DNA of 48,086 nucleotides from assembly GCF_004795035.1 (NCBI RefSeq), contig NZ_SSBK01000042.1, positions 1 to 48,086 of the forward strand, written 5' to 3'. The translations under genes were made by a program, and so were the position numbers. Shown here in pieces: positions 33,087 through 41,179 of the stretch (positions are counted from its first letter, which is position 1; each line of letters starts with the position of its first letter). The notes under the pieces are model-generated. The model was not told the origin of the DNA. It saw nothing but the letters and a program-made list of their open reading frames with translations, and searched no databases. The DNA is from Streptomyces sp. A0958. GTDB lineage: Bacteria; Actinomycetota; Actinomycetes; Streptomycetales; Streptomycetaceae.

Positions 33087-35638
33087 TGCTGCGCTATGCC
33101 CTGCGGACGATCAGGCACCGCAAGGCCGGATTCCTCGGAGCCTTCCTCGCCCTCATGTGCGCCGCCGCCCTGGTCACCGCCTGCGGCACCCTGCTGGAGA
33201 CCGGCCTGCGCGGACGGATCGCCACCGAGCGGTACGCGGCCACCCCGCTGCTCGTCTCCGCCGACCAGAACGTCCACCGCACGACCGTCAAGCACAAGGG
33301 CAACGGCAAGACGAAGGTCAAGCACAAGGCGAAGCCGGTCGCCGAACGGGCCTGGCTCCCTGCCGCCACCGCCGACCGGATACGCACCCTGCCGGGTGTG
33401 CGTACCGTCGTCCCCGAACTGACCTTCCTGGCCCAGCCGCTCGGCCTTCCCGGTCGCGGGGGAGACGGCGAGGTCCCCTCCTACGGACACGCCTGGACGT
33501 CCGCCCCGCTCACCCCCTTCGCTCTGACCGCGGGCAAGCCCCCCGCCTCCGCCGACGACGTGGTGATCGACCGTGCCCTCGCCGACCGGGCGGGCCTCGC
33601 GACCGGGGACCACATCACCGTGCAGTCGACCCGGGCCCCTCACACGTACCGCGTCAGCGGCATCGCCGCGCCCCAGGGGCAGGGCGGACTCCGGCAGCAG
33701 ACCTCGTTGTTCTTCTCCCCCGCCGAGGCCGAACGCCTCGCCGACCGCACGGGTCGGGTCACCGCGCTCGGCGTGCTGCCCACGCCCGGCACGGACATCG
33801 GCCGGCTGAAGCAGCGGGTCACCGCCGCCCTCAAGGGCACCACCGCGCAAGTGGCGACCGGTGACGGGCGCGGGCCGGTCGAATTCCTCGACGCCGCGGG
33901 CGCCCGGGTCAAGCTGGTCTCGATGGGCGGGGCCATGGGCGGCACCTCACTGCTGGTCGCGGTGCTCGTCGTCGTCGGGACGTTCGCGCTCTCCGTCCAG
34001 CAGCGCCACCGCGAGCTGGCCCTGCTCCGTACCATCGCTGCCACCTCGCGGCAGGTCCGCCGGCTGCTGGGCCGCGAGGCCCTGGTCGTCGGGGCCTTCG
34101 CCGGTGTCCTCGGCGCCCTTGCCGGACTGCCGCTCGCCGGATGGCTGCACAGCCGGTTCACCGGCATGGGTGTGGTCCCGCCGACCCTGGAGCGGACGGC
34201 CGGTCTCCTGCCCGCCTGCGCCGCCGTCGCCGTCACGCTCCTGGGCGCCTGGGCCGCCGCCCGGATCTCGGGCCGGCGCATAGCGGGACTGCGCCCGGCC
34301 GAGGCCATGGCCGAGTCCGCGGTCGAGCGCGGCCGCCCGGCGAGGGGGCGCATGCTCGCCGGACTGCTCCTGCTCGCGGGCGGCGGTGCACTGGTCGGCG
34401 TGCTGAGCGTGCTGCGCACCGAGGCCGCCTCGACCCCGGTCACCTTCCTCGCCGTTGTGGTGCTGGCCACGGCGGTCTCGCTGCTCGGCCCGCTCCTCGT
34501 CCGTGCCGCAGCCTTCCTGACGGCGGGTGTGCTCCGTCGGACGGGCCCCATGAGCACCCTGGCTACCGCCAACATCCGCGGGAAGGCCACCCGGATGGCC
34601 TCCGTCGTCACGCCGCTCACCCTGCTCATCGGTATGACCTGCACGGTTCTCTTCCTCCAGCCCACCATCAGCGACGCCGCCCGCACCCAGGCCAGGGAGG
34701 GCACCCGGGCCACCTGGGTGCTCGGCGCTCAAGGGCCAGGGGTTCCGGCGGCGGCCACCGAGGCCGTCCGCGCGACGCCCGGTGTCACCGCCGCCACTGA
34801 GGTGGTCCGCACCACCGTGCGGGTCGGGCTGGAGAAGTACACCGCGCAGGGCGTCACCGGGGCGGGTCTCACCCGCACCTGGGACCCGGGCGTGACGAGC
34901 GGCTCCCTCGCCGCGTTCGCCGCGAACGAGCGGTCCGCCGCGATCAGCGAACTGGCCGCCGACCGCCTCGGGCTGCACCCGGGCAGCGAACTCGCACTGC
35001 ACCTCGGCGACGGCACCCCCGCCACCCTCACCGTCGCCGCCGTCTACCGCAGCGGACTCGGCTTCGGTGACCTGACCCTGCCGCACGACCTGGTCGTCCA
35101 GCACATGGACAACCCCCTGGCCACGACGGTCCTGGTGGCCGGAGAGGCGTCCGGTCGTGCACTGTCCGCCGCGGTGAGCGAGTACCCCGGCGTCACGGTC
35201 GTCGCTCCGGCCGTCGCGGACCGGCTCCAGGCGGACCGCGAGCAGCAGAACGCCGAGGTCAACCTCCTGGCCATGGGACTGGTCCTCGCCTTCACCGCCA
35301 TCGCCGTCGTCAACACGCTCGCCATGTCGGTGTCCGAGCGGTTCAGGGAGTTCGCGCTGCTCCGGCTGGCCGGCGCCACACGCCGTCAGGTGTTGCGGAT
35401 GCTCCGTACCGAGACCCTGTCGGTCCTGATCGTCGCCACCGCACTCGGCACCGGCATCGCGCTCGCCGTCCTGACCGCCTTCAGCATCGGGATGACCGGC
35501 AGCGCGGCGCCCGGCCTCCTCCCGCTGGTCTACGGGACCGTGGTGGGCGCCGCCGCCCTGCTCGCCCTGGCCGCCACCGCCCTGTCCGGCCGGCTGGCCC
35601 TGCGAGCCCGCCCGGTGGAGGTCGCCACCAGCCGGTGA
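33083..35638 (+). CDS. FtsX-like ABC transporter permease
   Basis: An 851-residue membrane protein with the MacB/FtsX-type double-permease plan: an N-terminal helix (about 15-37), a large extracytoplasmic domain, three helices with QQRHRELALLRTIAATSRQVRRLLG, a fourth helix group near 430-490, a second extracytoplasmic domain, and a C-terminal three-helix FtsX module with SERFREFALLRLAGATRRQVLRML. Such proteins couple an ATPase to envelope remodelling, lipoprotein export or peptide resistance. A Lys-rich insert (KHKGNGKTKVKHKAK, about 72-86) is unusual. ATG 33083 overlaps the regulator stop (ATGA). No ATP-binding subunit is encoded nearby. Confidence 0.88.
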   Translation: MMLRYALRTIRHRKAGFLGAFLALMCAAALVTACGTLLETGLRGRIATERYAATPLLVSADQNVHRTTVKHKGNGKTKVKHKAKPVAERAWLPAATADRIRTLPGVRTVVPELTFLAQPLGLPGRGGDGEVPSYGHAWTSAPLTPFALTAGKPPASADDVVIDRALADRAGLATGDHITVQSTRAPHTYRVSGIAAPQGQGGLRQQTSLFFSPAEAERLADRTGRVTALGVLPTPGTDIGRLKQRVTAALKGTTAQVATGDGRGPVEFLDAAGARVKLVSMGGAMGGTSLLVAVLVVVGTFALSVQQRHRELALLRTIAATSRQVRRLLGREALVVGAFAGVLGALAGLPLAGWLHSRFTGMGVVPPTLERTAGLLPACAAVAVTLLGAWAAARISGRRIAGLRPAEAMAESAVERGRPARGRMLAGLLLLAGGGALVGVLSVLRTEAASTPVTFLAVVVLATAVSLLGPLLVRAAAFLTAGVLRRTGPMSTLATANIRGKATRMASVVTPLTLLIGMTCTVLFLQPTISDAARTQAREGTRATWVLGAQGPGVPAAATEAVRATPGVTAATEVVRTTVRVGLEKYTAQGVTGAGLTRTWDPGVTSGSLAAFAANERSAAISELAADRLGLHPGSELALHLGDGTPATLTVAAVYRSGLGFGDLTLPHDLVVQHMDNPLATTVLVAGEASGRALSAAVSEYPGVTVVAPAVADRLQADREQQNAEVNLLAMGLVLAFTAIAVVNTLAMSVSERFREFALLRLAGATRRQVLRMLRTETLSVLIVATALGTGIALAVLTAFSIGMTGSAAPGLLPLVYGTVVGAAALLALAATALSGRLALRARPVEVATSR

Positions 35639-35650
35639 CGGGGGACGGCC

Positions 35651-35671
35651 GGGGCGGTTGTCGGCCGCCCC
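35651..35671. terminator. Hairpin between the permease and rhodanese genes
   Basis: GGGGCGG and CCGCCCC form a 7-bp stem with a 7-nt loop in the convergent 86-bp gap. Two direct copies of CGGTCGATAASCGCCCC follow at about 35685 and 35706. Confidence 0.55.
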
Positions 35672-35724
35672 AGCCGGTGGGAGCGGTCGATAACCGCCCC
35701 ATCCCCGGTCGATAAGCGCCCCCC

Positions 35725-36135
35725 TCACTCCTCGACCGGCAGTCCCGCCGCCCGCCAGGCCTGGAAGCCGCCCGCCAGGTCCGTCGCCCGGTACAGCCCG
35801 AGCCGGTGCAGGGACTCGACGGCGAGGCTCGACGCGTAGCCCTCGTTGCAGATCACCACCACCCGCAGGCCGTGGCTCACGGCCTCCGGGGCGCGATGGC
35901 TTCCCCGCGGGTCCAGCCGCCATTCCAGCTCGTTGCGTTCGACGACCAGCGCCCCCGGGATCAGCCCGTCACGCTCGCGGAGTTCCGCGTAACGGATGTC
36001 CACGAGCAGGGCCCCCTCGGAGGCCGCCGCCCACGCCTCCCGCGGGCCGAGCTGTACGTAACCGGCCCTGACCCGCTCCAGCAGCTCGTCGATTCCGGCC
36101 GGGCCGCTGTCGCCCTCGTGCGGTGCGTGGCTCAC
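35725..36135 (-). CDS. Single-domain rhodanese-like sulfurtransferase
   Basis: A 136-residue rhodanese-fold protein. Conserved parts are EGALLVDIRYAELRERDG (about 44-61), GALVVERNELEWRLDP, and the active-site loop VVICNEGYASSLAVESL, with the nucleophilic Cys near residue 96, followed by DLAGGFQAWRAAGLPV. The loop is CNEGYAS rather than the common CxxGxR, so the substrate may differ from thiosulfate. The GTG start (36135) overlaps the cysteine dioxygenase stop, giving a coupled pair. Together they suggest handling of cysteine sulfinate or sulfane sulfur (inference). Both genes follow a cysteine-rich leader peptide. Confidence 0.88.
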   Translation of the reverse strand: MSHAPHEGDSGPAGIDELLERVRAGYVQLGPREAWAAASEGALLVDIRYAELRERDGLIPGALVVERNELEWRLDPRGSHRAPEAVSHGLRVVVICNEGYASSLAVESLHRLGLYRATDLAGGFQAWRAAGLPVEE

Positions 36136-36674
36136 TGCCAGTCCTCCGGGCGCTCGGTCTGCTCCAGGCGGAGCACGGCGCCGGCGCGGCTGTAGCGACG
36201 GATCTGCGGCAGGGGCGGGTAGTACGCGTGGACGGAGACGGCGTGCTCCGAGACGGACTCGTTCAGCACCTCGTGGACGTGGTGCCGGCCGAAGGCCCTG
36301 CCCCGGCCCGCTGTCAGCTCCCGGGTGCGGTCGATGTCCTCGGCCAGTTCCAGGGTCTTCCAGCCGTCGGTGGGCAGCCGGGCGGCGAGGGAGTGCTCCC
36401 TGAGGGTGCCGGCCGCGGTGAGGAAGGCGCCGATCGAGTCGGCGTGGTCGTGCCATCCGGTGCCGGTGCCCGGCGGCCAGCCGATCAGCCACGCCTCGCT
36501 GCCACCGGGACCGTCGAGCCTGATCCAGGTCCGGCCCTCGGGGTCGAGGGGAAGGGAGGCGACGAGTGCGGTGTCCTCGGCGGTGCGGCGGACGAAGTCG
36601 AGCAGTTCCGCCGCGGTCGGGGCCGGAGCGGACGGGGGTACGGGCACGGAAAGCGGAGAGGGAGAAGCAGACAC
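36132..36674 (-). CDS. Cysteine dioxygenase family protein
   Basis: A 180-residue cupin of the type I cysteine dioxygenase family, which oxidises L-cysteine to cysteine sulfinate with non-haem iron. The iron ligands are in the first cupin motif WHDHADSIGAFLTAAGTLREH (His-x-His) and the second, FGRHHVHEVLNES. The Cys of the mammalian Cys-Tyr crosslink is not evident, as usual for bacterial enzymes. The start is the GTG at 36674 (AGGACGG upstream). The frame stays open to 36815, but that part contains the leader peptide region in another frame. The stop overlaps the rhodanese start. A thiol dioxygenase with another substrate cannot be excluded. Confidence 0.87.
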   Translation of the reverse strand: MSASPSPLSVPVPPSAPAPTAAELLDFVRRTAEDTALVASLPLDPEGRTWIRLDGPGGSEAWLIGWPPGTGTGWHDHADSIGAFLTAAGTLREHSLAARLPTDGWKTLELAEDIDRTRELTAGRGRAFGRHHVHEVLNESVSEHAVSVHAYYPPLPQIRRYSRAGAVLRLEQTERPEDWQ

Positions 36675-36751
36675 GGGGAGCCGTCCTGTGGTTCGCGCGG
36701 ATACCCCGCCGCACGGCACAGCACACGCGGCGAAGGCAGGAGAAGCGGGAT

Positions 36752-36838
36752 TCAGCAGGACGGGTGACACACGCAGCCCGCATAGCGGAGCAGGTCCATA
36801 TGGACCCTCCGCCACAGGCGCACATCGGTGTCGGTCAT
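36752..36838 (-). CDS. Cysteine-rich leader peptide upstream of cysteine dioxygenase
   Basis: This 28-codon frame begins MTDTDVRLWRRVHMDLLRYA and ends GCVCHPSC, so three of the last seven residues are cysteine. The RxHxDLxR core resembles short actinobacterial leader peptides found before sulfur-metabolism genes. A well-formed promoter (-35 TTGACG, 17 nt, -10 TCTACT) ends 7 nt before the ATG and there is no ribosome binding site, so translation is probably leaderless. The stop lies 77 nt before the cysteine dioxygenase GTG. Cysteine-responsive attenuation by leaderless cysteine-rich small ORFs is known in mycobacteria. The same role here is inference. Confidence 0.75.
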   Translation of the reverse strand: MTDTDVRLWRRVHMDLLRYAGCVCHPSC

Positions 36839-36845
36839 GCCCGGG

Positions 36846-36874
36846 AGTAGACCATGTGCGCCTGCGAGCGTCAA
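36846..36874 (-). promoter_or_regulatory. Promoter of the leader peptide-cysteine dioxygenase-rhodanese operon
   Basis: On the minus strand, TTGACG (36874-36869) and TCTACT (36851-36846) are 17 nt apart. The predicted start site falls at or within 1 nt of the leader peptide ATG. The -35 lies in the perfect palindrome CGTCAATTGACG (36869-36880), which overlaps the stop codon of the upstream monooxygenase and could be a repressor site. Confidence 0.75.
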
Positions 36875-38484
36875 TTGACGTCTGCGGTGCGGTCGGAGCG
36901 AACCGAGGTCCGGGCCGCGCCGCCGCGCGCCGCGTCCGCCGCCGCGAAGAGCTCCGCAGGCCGTACCCCGCCGAACGACTCCACGAGATGGCCGTCCGGC
37001 CTGACCAGCAGGACCGTGTGCGCGGAGGCCCCCGGATAGCTCTCGGTCACCAGCAGCTCGGCCTTCACCGGCAAGGCCGACACGGCCTCCACCAGCCGGG
37101 GCATCACTCCGGCGCGCATCCAATGCCGCCGGTCCCACACCCCGGTTCCCGGCGCCACGAGCACCACCAGCAGATGCCCCTGCCCCAGCCGCTCCCGCAG
37201 CCGCACCGGGGTGCCGTCGGGCGCGGTGACCCGTACATCGGCCACCGGCGCACCGGGGGGCGTACCGACAGACGCGTGCGCCTCGGCGCGCGGGGGCGCA
37301 AGGGGGGACAGGGAGTAGGAAGGGGGCGCACCGAGGGGGCCACAGCCCAGATGTCCGTCCGCGAGCAGCGAGTCGTGCCCCCGTGCGCTCCCCGGGACCA
37401 GGGTCCGCAGCCCTCCGCCGCCCCGCAGTATCGGCAGGGACTGGTCGGCGGCGCGCAGTCGCGAGGCGACGGCGGCCCGGCGTTCGGCCTGGTAGCTGTC
37501 GAGGAGCACGTCGGACGCGCCGTGGTGCCAGGCCAGGGCCAGTTTCCAGGCCAGGTTCTCGGCGTCCCGCAGGCCCTCGTCGAGCCCCTGCGTGCCCAGG
37601 GCGCCCAGCAGATGGGCGGCGTCCCCGGCCAGGAACGCCCGCTTCACCCGCCACCGGCGGGCCAGCCGGTGGTGGAGCGTGTAGACCCCGGTGTCCAGCA
37701 GCTCGTACGGGGGAGTCTCGCCGCACCAGCCCGCCAGGGTGTCCCGGACCCGTGTGACGAGGGCGTCCGGCGTGACCAGTTCGCCGCGCGCGGGCAGCAG
37801 CCAGTCCAGCCGCCAGACGTCGTCCGGCAGTGGCCGCGCGGTGACCTCGGCGCCACCGGTCCGCCACGGCGGCGACCGGTGCAGTACGGCCTCGCCGGGC
37901 CAGGGCAGCTCGGTGCGCAGCGCCGCCACGGCGTGCCGTTCCACCGCCGTACGGCCGGGAAACCGGATGTCGAGGAGTTTGCGTACGGTGGAGCGGGCAC
38001 CGTCGCAGCCCACCAGGTAACTCCCGCGCCACCAGGTCGAACCCGGCTCCCTGGTGTGCACGGTGACCCCGGCCGGGTCCTGCTCCAGCGTGTCGATCCG
38101 GCCGAGCTTGGCGCTCTGCACCAGCTCCTGCGCGGACACCGCGTCACGCAGCCCCCGCACCAGCGCGTGCTGCGGCACATGGACGGGCGCGGCCGGCGCG
38201 TCGCCGCCGGGCACGGGCTCACCGAGCGGCAGCTCGCGTACCAGCTGCTTGCGCCGCAGGGACCGCCAGCCGGACCAGCGCAGCCCCTCGTCGTGCAGCG
38301 TCTTGCAGCCGAGCCGCTCCAGAAAGGCGGCGGTGTCCTCGCGCAGCACGACCGTGCGGGCGGGGCGGGTCTCGTCCTTGGCGGGGTCCTCGTCGAGGAG
38401 CACGCACGGCACGCCCTGCCCGGCGAGGGCGAGCGAGAGCGCCAGGCCGACCGGCCCGGCACCCACGATGATCACCGGGTCCAC
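36871..38484 (-). CDS. FAD-dependent aromatic-type monooxygenase
   Basis: A 537-residue flavoprotein hydroxylase of the PHBH/TfdB/PheA type. It has the N-terminal dinucleotide fold VIIVGAGPVGLALSLALAGQ, the YLVGCDGARSTVRK DG motif (about 155-170), the GD motif RAFLAGDAAHLLGALGTQGL and a C-terminal thioredoxin-like domain (about 400-537, LLVVLVAPGTGVWDRRHWM). Such enzymes hydroxylate phenols or polyketides using NAD(P)H. The substrate is not visible. The start is the GTG at 38484 (GGGGGAC upstream). The frame to 38592 adds unconserved residues. Its stop overlaps the promoter of the leader peptide operon. No biosynthetic cluster surrounds it. Confidence 0.88.
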   Translation of the reverse strand: MDPVIIVGAGPVGLALSLALAGQGVPCVLLDEDPAKDETRPARTVVLREDTAAFLERLGCKTLHDEGLRWSGWRSLRRKQLVRELPLGEPVPGGDAPAAPVHVPQHALVRGLRDAVSAQELVQSAKLGRIDTLEQDPAGVTVHTREPGSTWWRGSYLVGCDGARSTVRKLLDIRFPGRTAVERHAVAALRTELPWPGEAVLHRSPPWRTGGAEVTARPLPDDVWRLDWLLPARGELVTPDALVTRVRDTLAGWCGETPPYELLDTGVYTLHHRLARRWRVKRAFLAGDAAHLLGALGTQGLDEGLRDAENLAWKLALAWHHGASDVLLDSYQAERRAAVASRLRAADQSLPILRGGGGLRTLVPGSARGHDSLLADGHLGCGPLGAPPSYSLSPLAPPRAEAHASVGTPPGAPVADVRVTAPDGTPVRLRERLGQGHLLVVLVAPGTGVWDRRHWMRAGVMPRLVEAVSALPVKAELLVTESYPGASAHTVLLVRPDGHLVESFGGVRPAELFAAADAARGGAARTSVRSDRTADVN

Positions 38485-38586
38485 GGCGCGTCCCCCGTCA
38501 GGAGTCCGGTGAAACGGAACAGGAGGTGCGCGGGCGTCGAAGGGGATGCGGCGGCATAGGGGGCTCGGTGCGCGATCACAGAACGT

Positions 38587-38615
38587 ATGCAACCTACTGC
38601 CGGTGCTTGCGTCAA
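38587..38615 (-). promoter_or_regulatory. Putative promoter of the FAD monooxygenase gene
   Basis: On the minus strand, TTGACG (38615-38610) and TTGCAT (38592-38587) are separated by 17 nt. This places the start site near 38580, about 95 nt before the gene. It lies just downstream of the glu operon terminator. Confidence 0.55.
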
Positions 38616-38632
38616 GCGACGCCGGAACGCGG

Positions 38633-38666
38633 CGAGGGGCGGTGGCAGGTGCGCCGCCGCCCCTCG
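38633..38666 (-). terminator. gluABCD operon terminator
   Basis: CGAGGGGCGGTGGC pairs with GCCGCCGCCCCTCG (14 bp, one G-T) around a 6-nt loop, 22 nt beyond the gluD stop codon. Confidence 0.8.
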
Positions 38667-38687
38667 CGGGCGTCCTACGACGAGCTG

Positions 38688-39599
38688 TCAGACGGCGCGC
38701 CCGTCATCCGTGTTGAGCGCCGGCGCATCGATCGCCTCCAGATCGCCCCCCGGGCCGGTGCCGAGCACCGCGCCCGTGCTCTTCTTCCCGCGCCGGAGCC
38801 GCCGCTCCAGCCAGCTCGCGAACGAGGTGAGGGCGTAGTTCAGAGCGAGGTAGATCACCGCGACGATGGTGAAACACGCGATGGTGTTGGAGCCGTAGTT
38901 CGCGGACATCGGCCGCACGGCCGCCAGCAGTTCGGGGAAGCTGAGCACCGCGCCACCGAGGGCGGTGTCCTTCACGATCACCACGAGCTGGCTGACGATC
39001 GCGGGCAGCATGGCGGTGACGGCCTGCGGCAGCAGCACGAAGACCATCGTCTGGCCCTTGCGCATACCGATCGCCTTGGCCGCGTCCGTCTGGCCGCGCG
39101 GAAGCGTCAGGATGCCCGCCCGAACGATCTCGGCGAGCACCGAGGCGTTGTAGAGCACCAGGCCGGTCACCACGGCGTACAGCAGACGGGTGTCCGGGTC
39201 GAGCTCGGTGTACTCCGAGTACGCCTGGTTCGCGATGACCATCAGGAGCAGCACGGGAATGGCGCGGAAGAACTCCACGACCACCCCACCCGGAACCCGG
39301 ACCCACCGGTGGTCCGAGAGCCGGCCGATACCGAACAACGCGCCCAGCGGCAGAGCGATGATCAGAGCGAAGAACGCCGCCTTGATCGTGTTCTGGAAGC
39401 CGGGCCAGATGAAGGTCTCCCAGGGCTGGGCGCTGGTGAAGAACGGCTTCCACTTGATCCAGTCGAGCTGGTGCTTCTCGGCGAGGCCGTCGTAGACCCA
39501 CCACAGCACCGCCGCGGCGGCCAGCACGAAGAGGACCGTGTAGAGGATGTTGCGCCGCTTGGCGCGGGGCCCCTGGGCGTCGTAGAGGACGGAACTCAT
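38688..39599 (-). CDS. gluD: Glutamate ABC transporter permease GluD
   Basis: A 303-residue inner-membrane permease of the polar amino acid (HisMQ/GlnP) family, with about 5-6 helices and the ATPase-contact EAA loop LPRGQTDAAKAIGMRKGQTMVFVLLPQAV. The N-terminal 25 residues (DAQGPRAKRRN) and the C-terminal tail (GPGGDLEAIDAPALNTDDG) are polar and cytoplasmic. The ATG overlaps the gluC stop by 4 nt (ATGA), so translation is coupled. It is the last gene of gluABCD and is followed by a terminator. Confidence 0.9.
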   Translation of the reverse strand: MSSVLYDAQGPRAKRRNILYTVLFVLAAAAVLWWVYDGLAEKHQLDWIKWKPFFTSAQPWETFIWPGFQNTIKAAFFALIIALPLGALFGIGRLSDHRWVRVPGGVVVEFFRAIPVLLLMVIANQAYSEYTELDPDTRLLYAVVTGLVLYNASVLAEIVRAGILTLPRGQTDAAKAIGMRKGQTMVFVLLPQAVTAMLPAIVSQLVVIVKDTALGGAVLSFPELLAAVRPMSANYGSNTIACFTIVAVIYLALNYALTSFASWLERRLRRGKKSTGAVLGTGPGGDLEAIDAPALNTDDGRAV

Positions 39600-40261
39600 C
39601 GCTTCACCGCCACCTTCTTGGCCACCCAGCCGAGGATGAGACCGGTCGGAAGGGTCAGGATGACGAAACCGAGGGCGAAGATGCCCGAGATCAGCAGCAG
39701 CTGCGCCTCGTTCTCGATCATGCCCTTCATCAGGTACGAGGCTTCCGCCACCCCGATCGCGGAGGCGACGGTGGTGTTCTTCGTCAGTGCGATGAGCACG
39801 TTGGACAGCGGGTTGACCACCGAACGGAACGCCTGCGGGAGGATGATCAGCCGCAGGACCTGAGTGAAGCTGAGCCCGAGCGCCCGCGCCGCCTCGGCCT
39901 GGCCGACCGGAACCGTGTTGATGCCGGAGCGCAGGGCCTCGCACACGAACGCCGCGGTGTAGAGGATGAAGGAGAGCACCGCGAGCCGGAAGTTGATGCC
40001 CTTGATATCGGTGCCGCCGAGGGCGATGTTGAGTGTCGAGTACAGGCCCAGCGAGGCGAACATAATGATCACGGTCAGCGGAATGTTCCGGATCACGTTC
40101 ACATAGCCGGTCGCGAAACCGCGCATCAGAGGGACCGGGCTGACCTTCATGCCGGCCAGCAGCGTTCCCCATATGAGGGAGCCGAGGGCGGAGTAGACGG
40201 TGAGCTTCACCGTCACCCAGAAGGCCCCCAGCAGGTCGTAACCATCAAGAAAGTCGAACAC
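39596..40261 (-). CDS. gluC: Glutamate ABC transporter permease GluC
   Basis: A 221-residue permease of the same HisMQ family as GluD, with about five helices and the EAA loop VPVGQAEAARALGLSFTQVLRLIILPQAF. It forms the membrane channel with GluD. The start is GTG at 40261, with GGGAGATC just upstream. A perfect 12-bp hairpin separates it from gluB and its stop overlaps the gluD start. Confidence 0.9.
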   Translation of the reverse strand: MFDFLDGYDLLGAFWVTVKLTVYSALGSLIWGTLLAGMKVSPVPLMRGFATGYVNVIRNIPLTVIIMFASLGLYSTLNIALGGTDIKGINFRLAVLSFILYTAAFVCEALRSGINTVPVGQAEAARALGLSFTQVLRLIILPQAFRSVVNPLSNVLIALTKNTTVASAIGVAEASYLMKGMIENEAQLLLISGIFALGFVILTLPTGLILGWVAKKVAVKR

Positions 40262-40293
40262 GATCTCCCGTGCTTCCGCGTGTAGGAGGGCGC

Positions 40294-40322
40294 GGCGCGC
40301 CGCCGTTCAGCGGCGGCGCGCC
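40294..40322 (-). terminator. Intercistronic hairpin between gluB and gluC
   Basis: GGCGCGCCGCCG and CGGCGGCGCGCC are perfect complements around a 5-nt loop, 14 nt after the gluB stop. It lies inside the operon, so it probably works as a partial terminator or a 3' stabiliser that raises binding-protein levels over the permeases. No T run follows. Confidence 0.8.
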
Positions 40323-40336
40323 CGGTCAGCCCTGCT

Positions 40337-41179
40337 TCACTTGACGACGTCGCCGATCTTCGGGGCGGGCTCGTTCTTGTAGTTCGCGGGGCCGAAGTTG
40401 GCCTCCACGGCCTTGTCCCACGAACCGTCCGAGACCATCTTGGTCAGCGCGTCGTTGATCTTCTTCTTGAGGTCGGCGTCGCCCTTCTTCAGGCCGATGC
40501 CGTAGTTCTCGTTGGTCATCTTGAAGCCGGCCAGCTTGAACTTGCCCTTGTTGGCGTCCTGCGCGGCGTAGCCGGCCAGGATGTCGTCGTCGGTGGTCAG
40601 CGCGTCGACGACCTTGTTCTCCAGGCCGGTCAGGCACTCGGAGTAGCCGCCGTACTCCTGGAGCTGCGCCTTCGGCGCCAGCGTGTCGTGGATGTTCTGA
40701 GCCGAGGTCGAGCCGGCGACCGAGCAGAGCTTCTTGTTGTTCAGGTCCTCGGGCGACTTGATCGAGTTGTCGTCCGCGCGGATCAGGATGTCCTGGTGGG
40801 CGAGAAGGTACGGACCGGCGAAGTCGACCTTCTTCAGACGCTCGTCGTTGATCGAGTAGGAGGCGGCGATGAACTTCACGTCACCGCGCGAGATCGCCGT
40901 CTCGCGGTCGGCGCTCTTGGTCTCCTTGAACTCGATGTCCTTGGCGTCGTAGCCGAGTTCCTTGGCGACGTACGTGGCGACGTCGACGTCGAAGCCGGTG
41001 AACTTGCCGTCCGGGGTCTTCAGACCCAGACCCGGCTGGTCGATCTTGATGCCGATCGTGATCTTCTTGCTGCCGCCCGAACCGGACGAGTCGTCCTTGT
41101 CGTCGGAACCACAGGCGGTGGCGGTCAGGGCGAGGGCGAGCACGGCGGCCGAGGCGGCGGTGACCTTACGAAGCTGCAT
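40337..41179 (-). CDS. gluB: Glutamate-binding lipoprotein GluB
   Basis: A 280-residue extracellular solute-binding lipoprotein (SBP family 3). The signal peptide MQLRKVTAASAAVLALALTA is followed by a lipobox with lipidated Cys23 and a Ser/Gly/Asp linker. The mature protein has the ligand-fold motifs DGKFTGFDVDVATYVAKELG and YSINDERLKKVDFAGPYLLA. It delivers glutamate to GluCD. It lies 69 nt after gluA and is followed by a strong hairpin. Confidence 0.92.
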   Translation of the reverse strand: MQLRKVTAASAAVLALALTATACGSDDKDDSSGSGGSKKITIGIKIDQPGLGLKTPDGKFTGFDVDVATYVAKELGYDAKDIEFKETKSADRETAISRGDVKFIAASYSINDERLKKVDFAGPYLLAHQDILIRADDNSIKSPEDLNNKKLCSVAGSTSAQNIHDTLAPKAQLQEYGGYSECLTGLENKVVDALTTDDDILAGYAAQDANKGKFKLAGFKMTNENYGIGLKKGDADLKKKINDALTKMVSDGSWDKAVEANFGPANYKNEPAPKIGDVVK

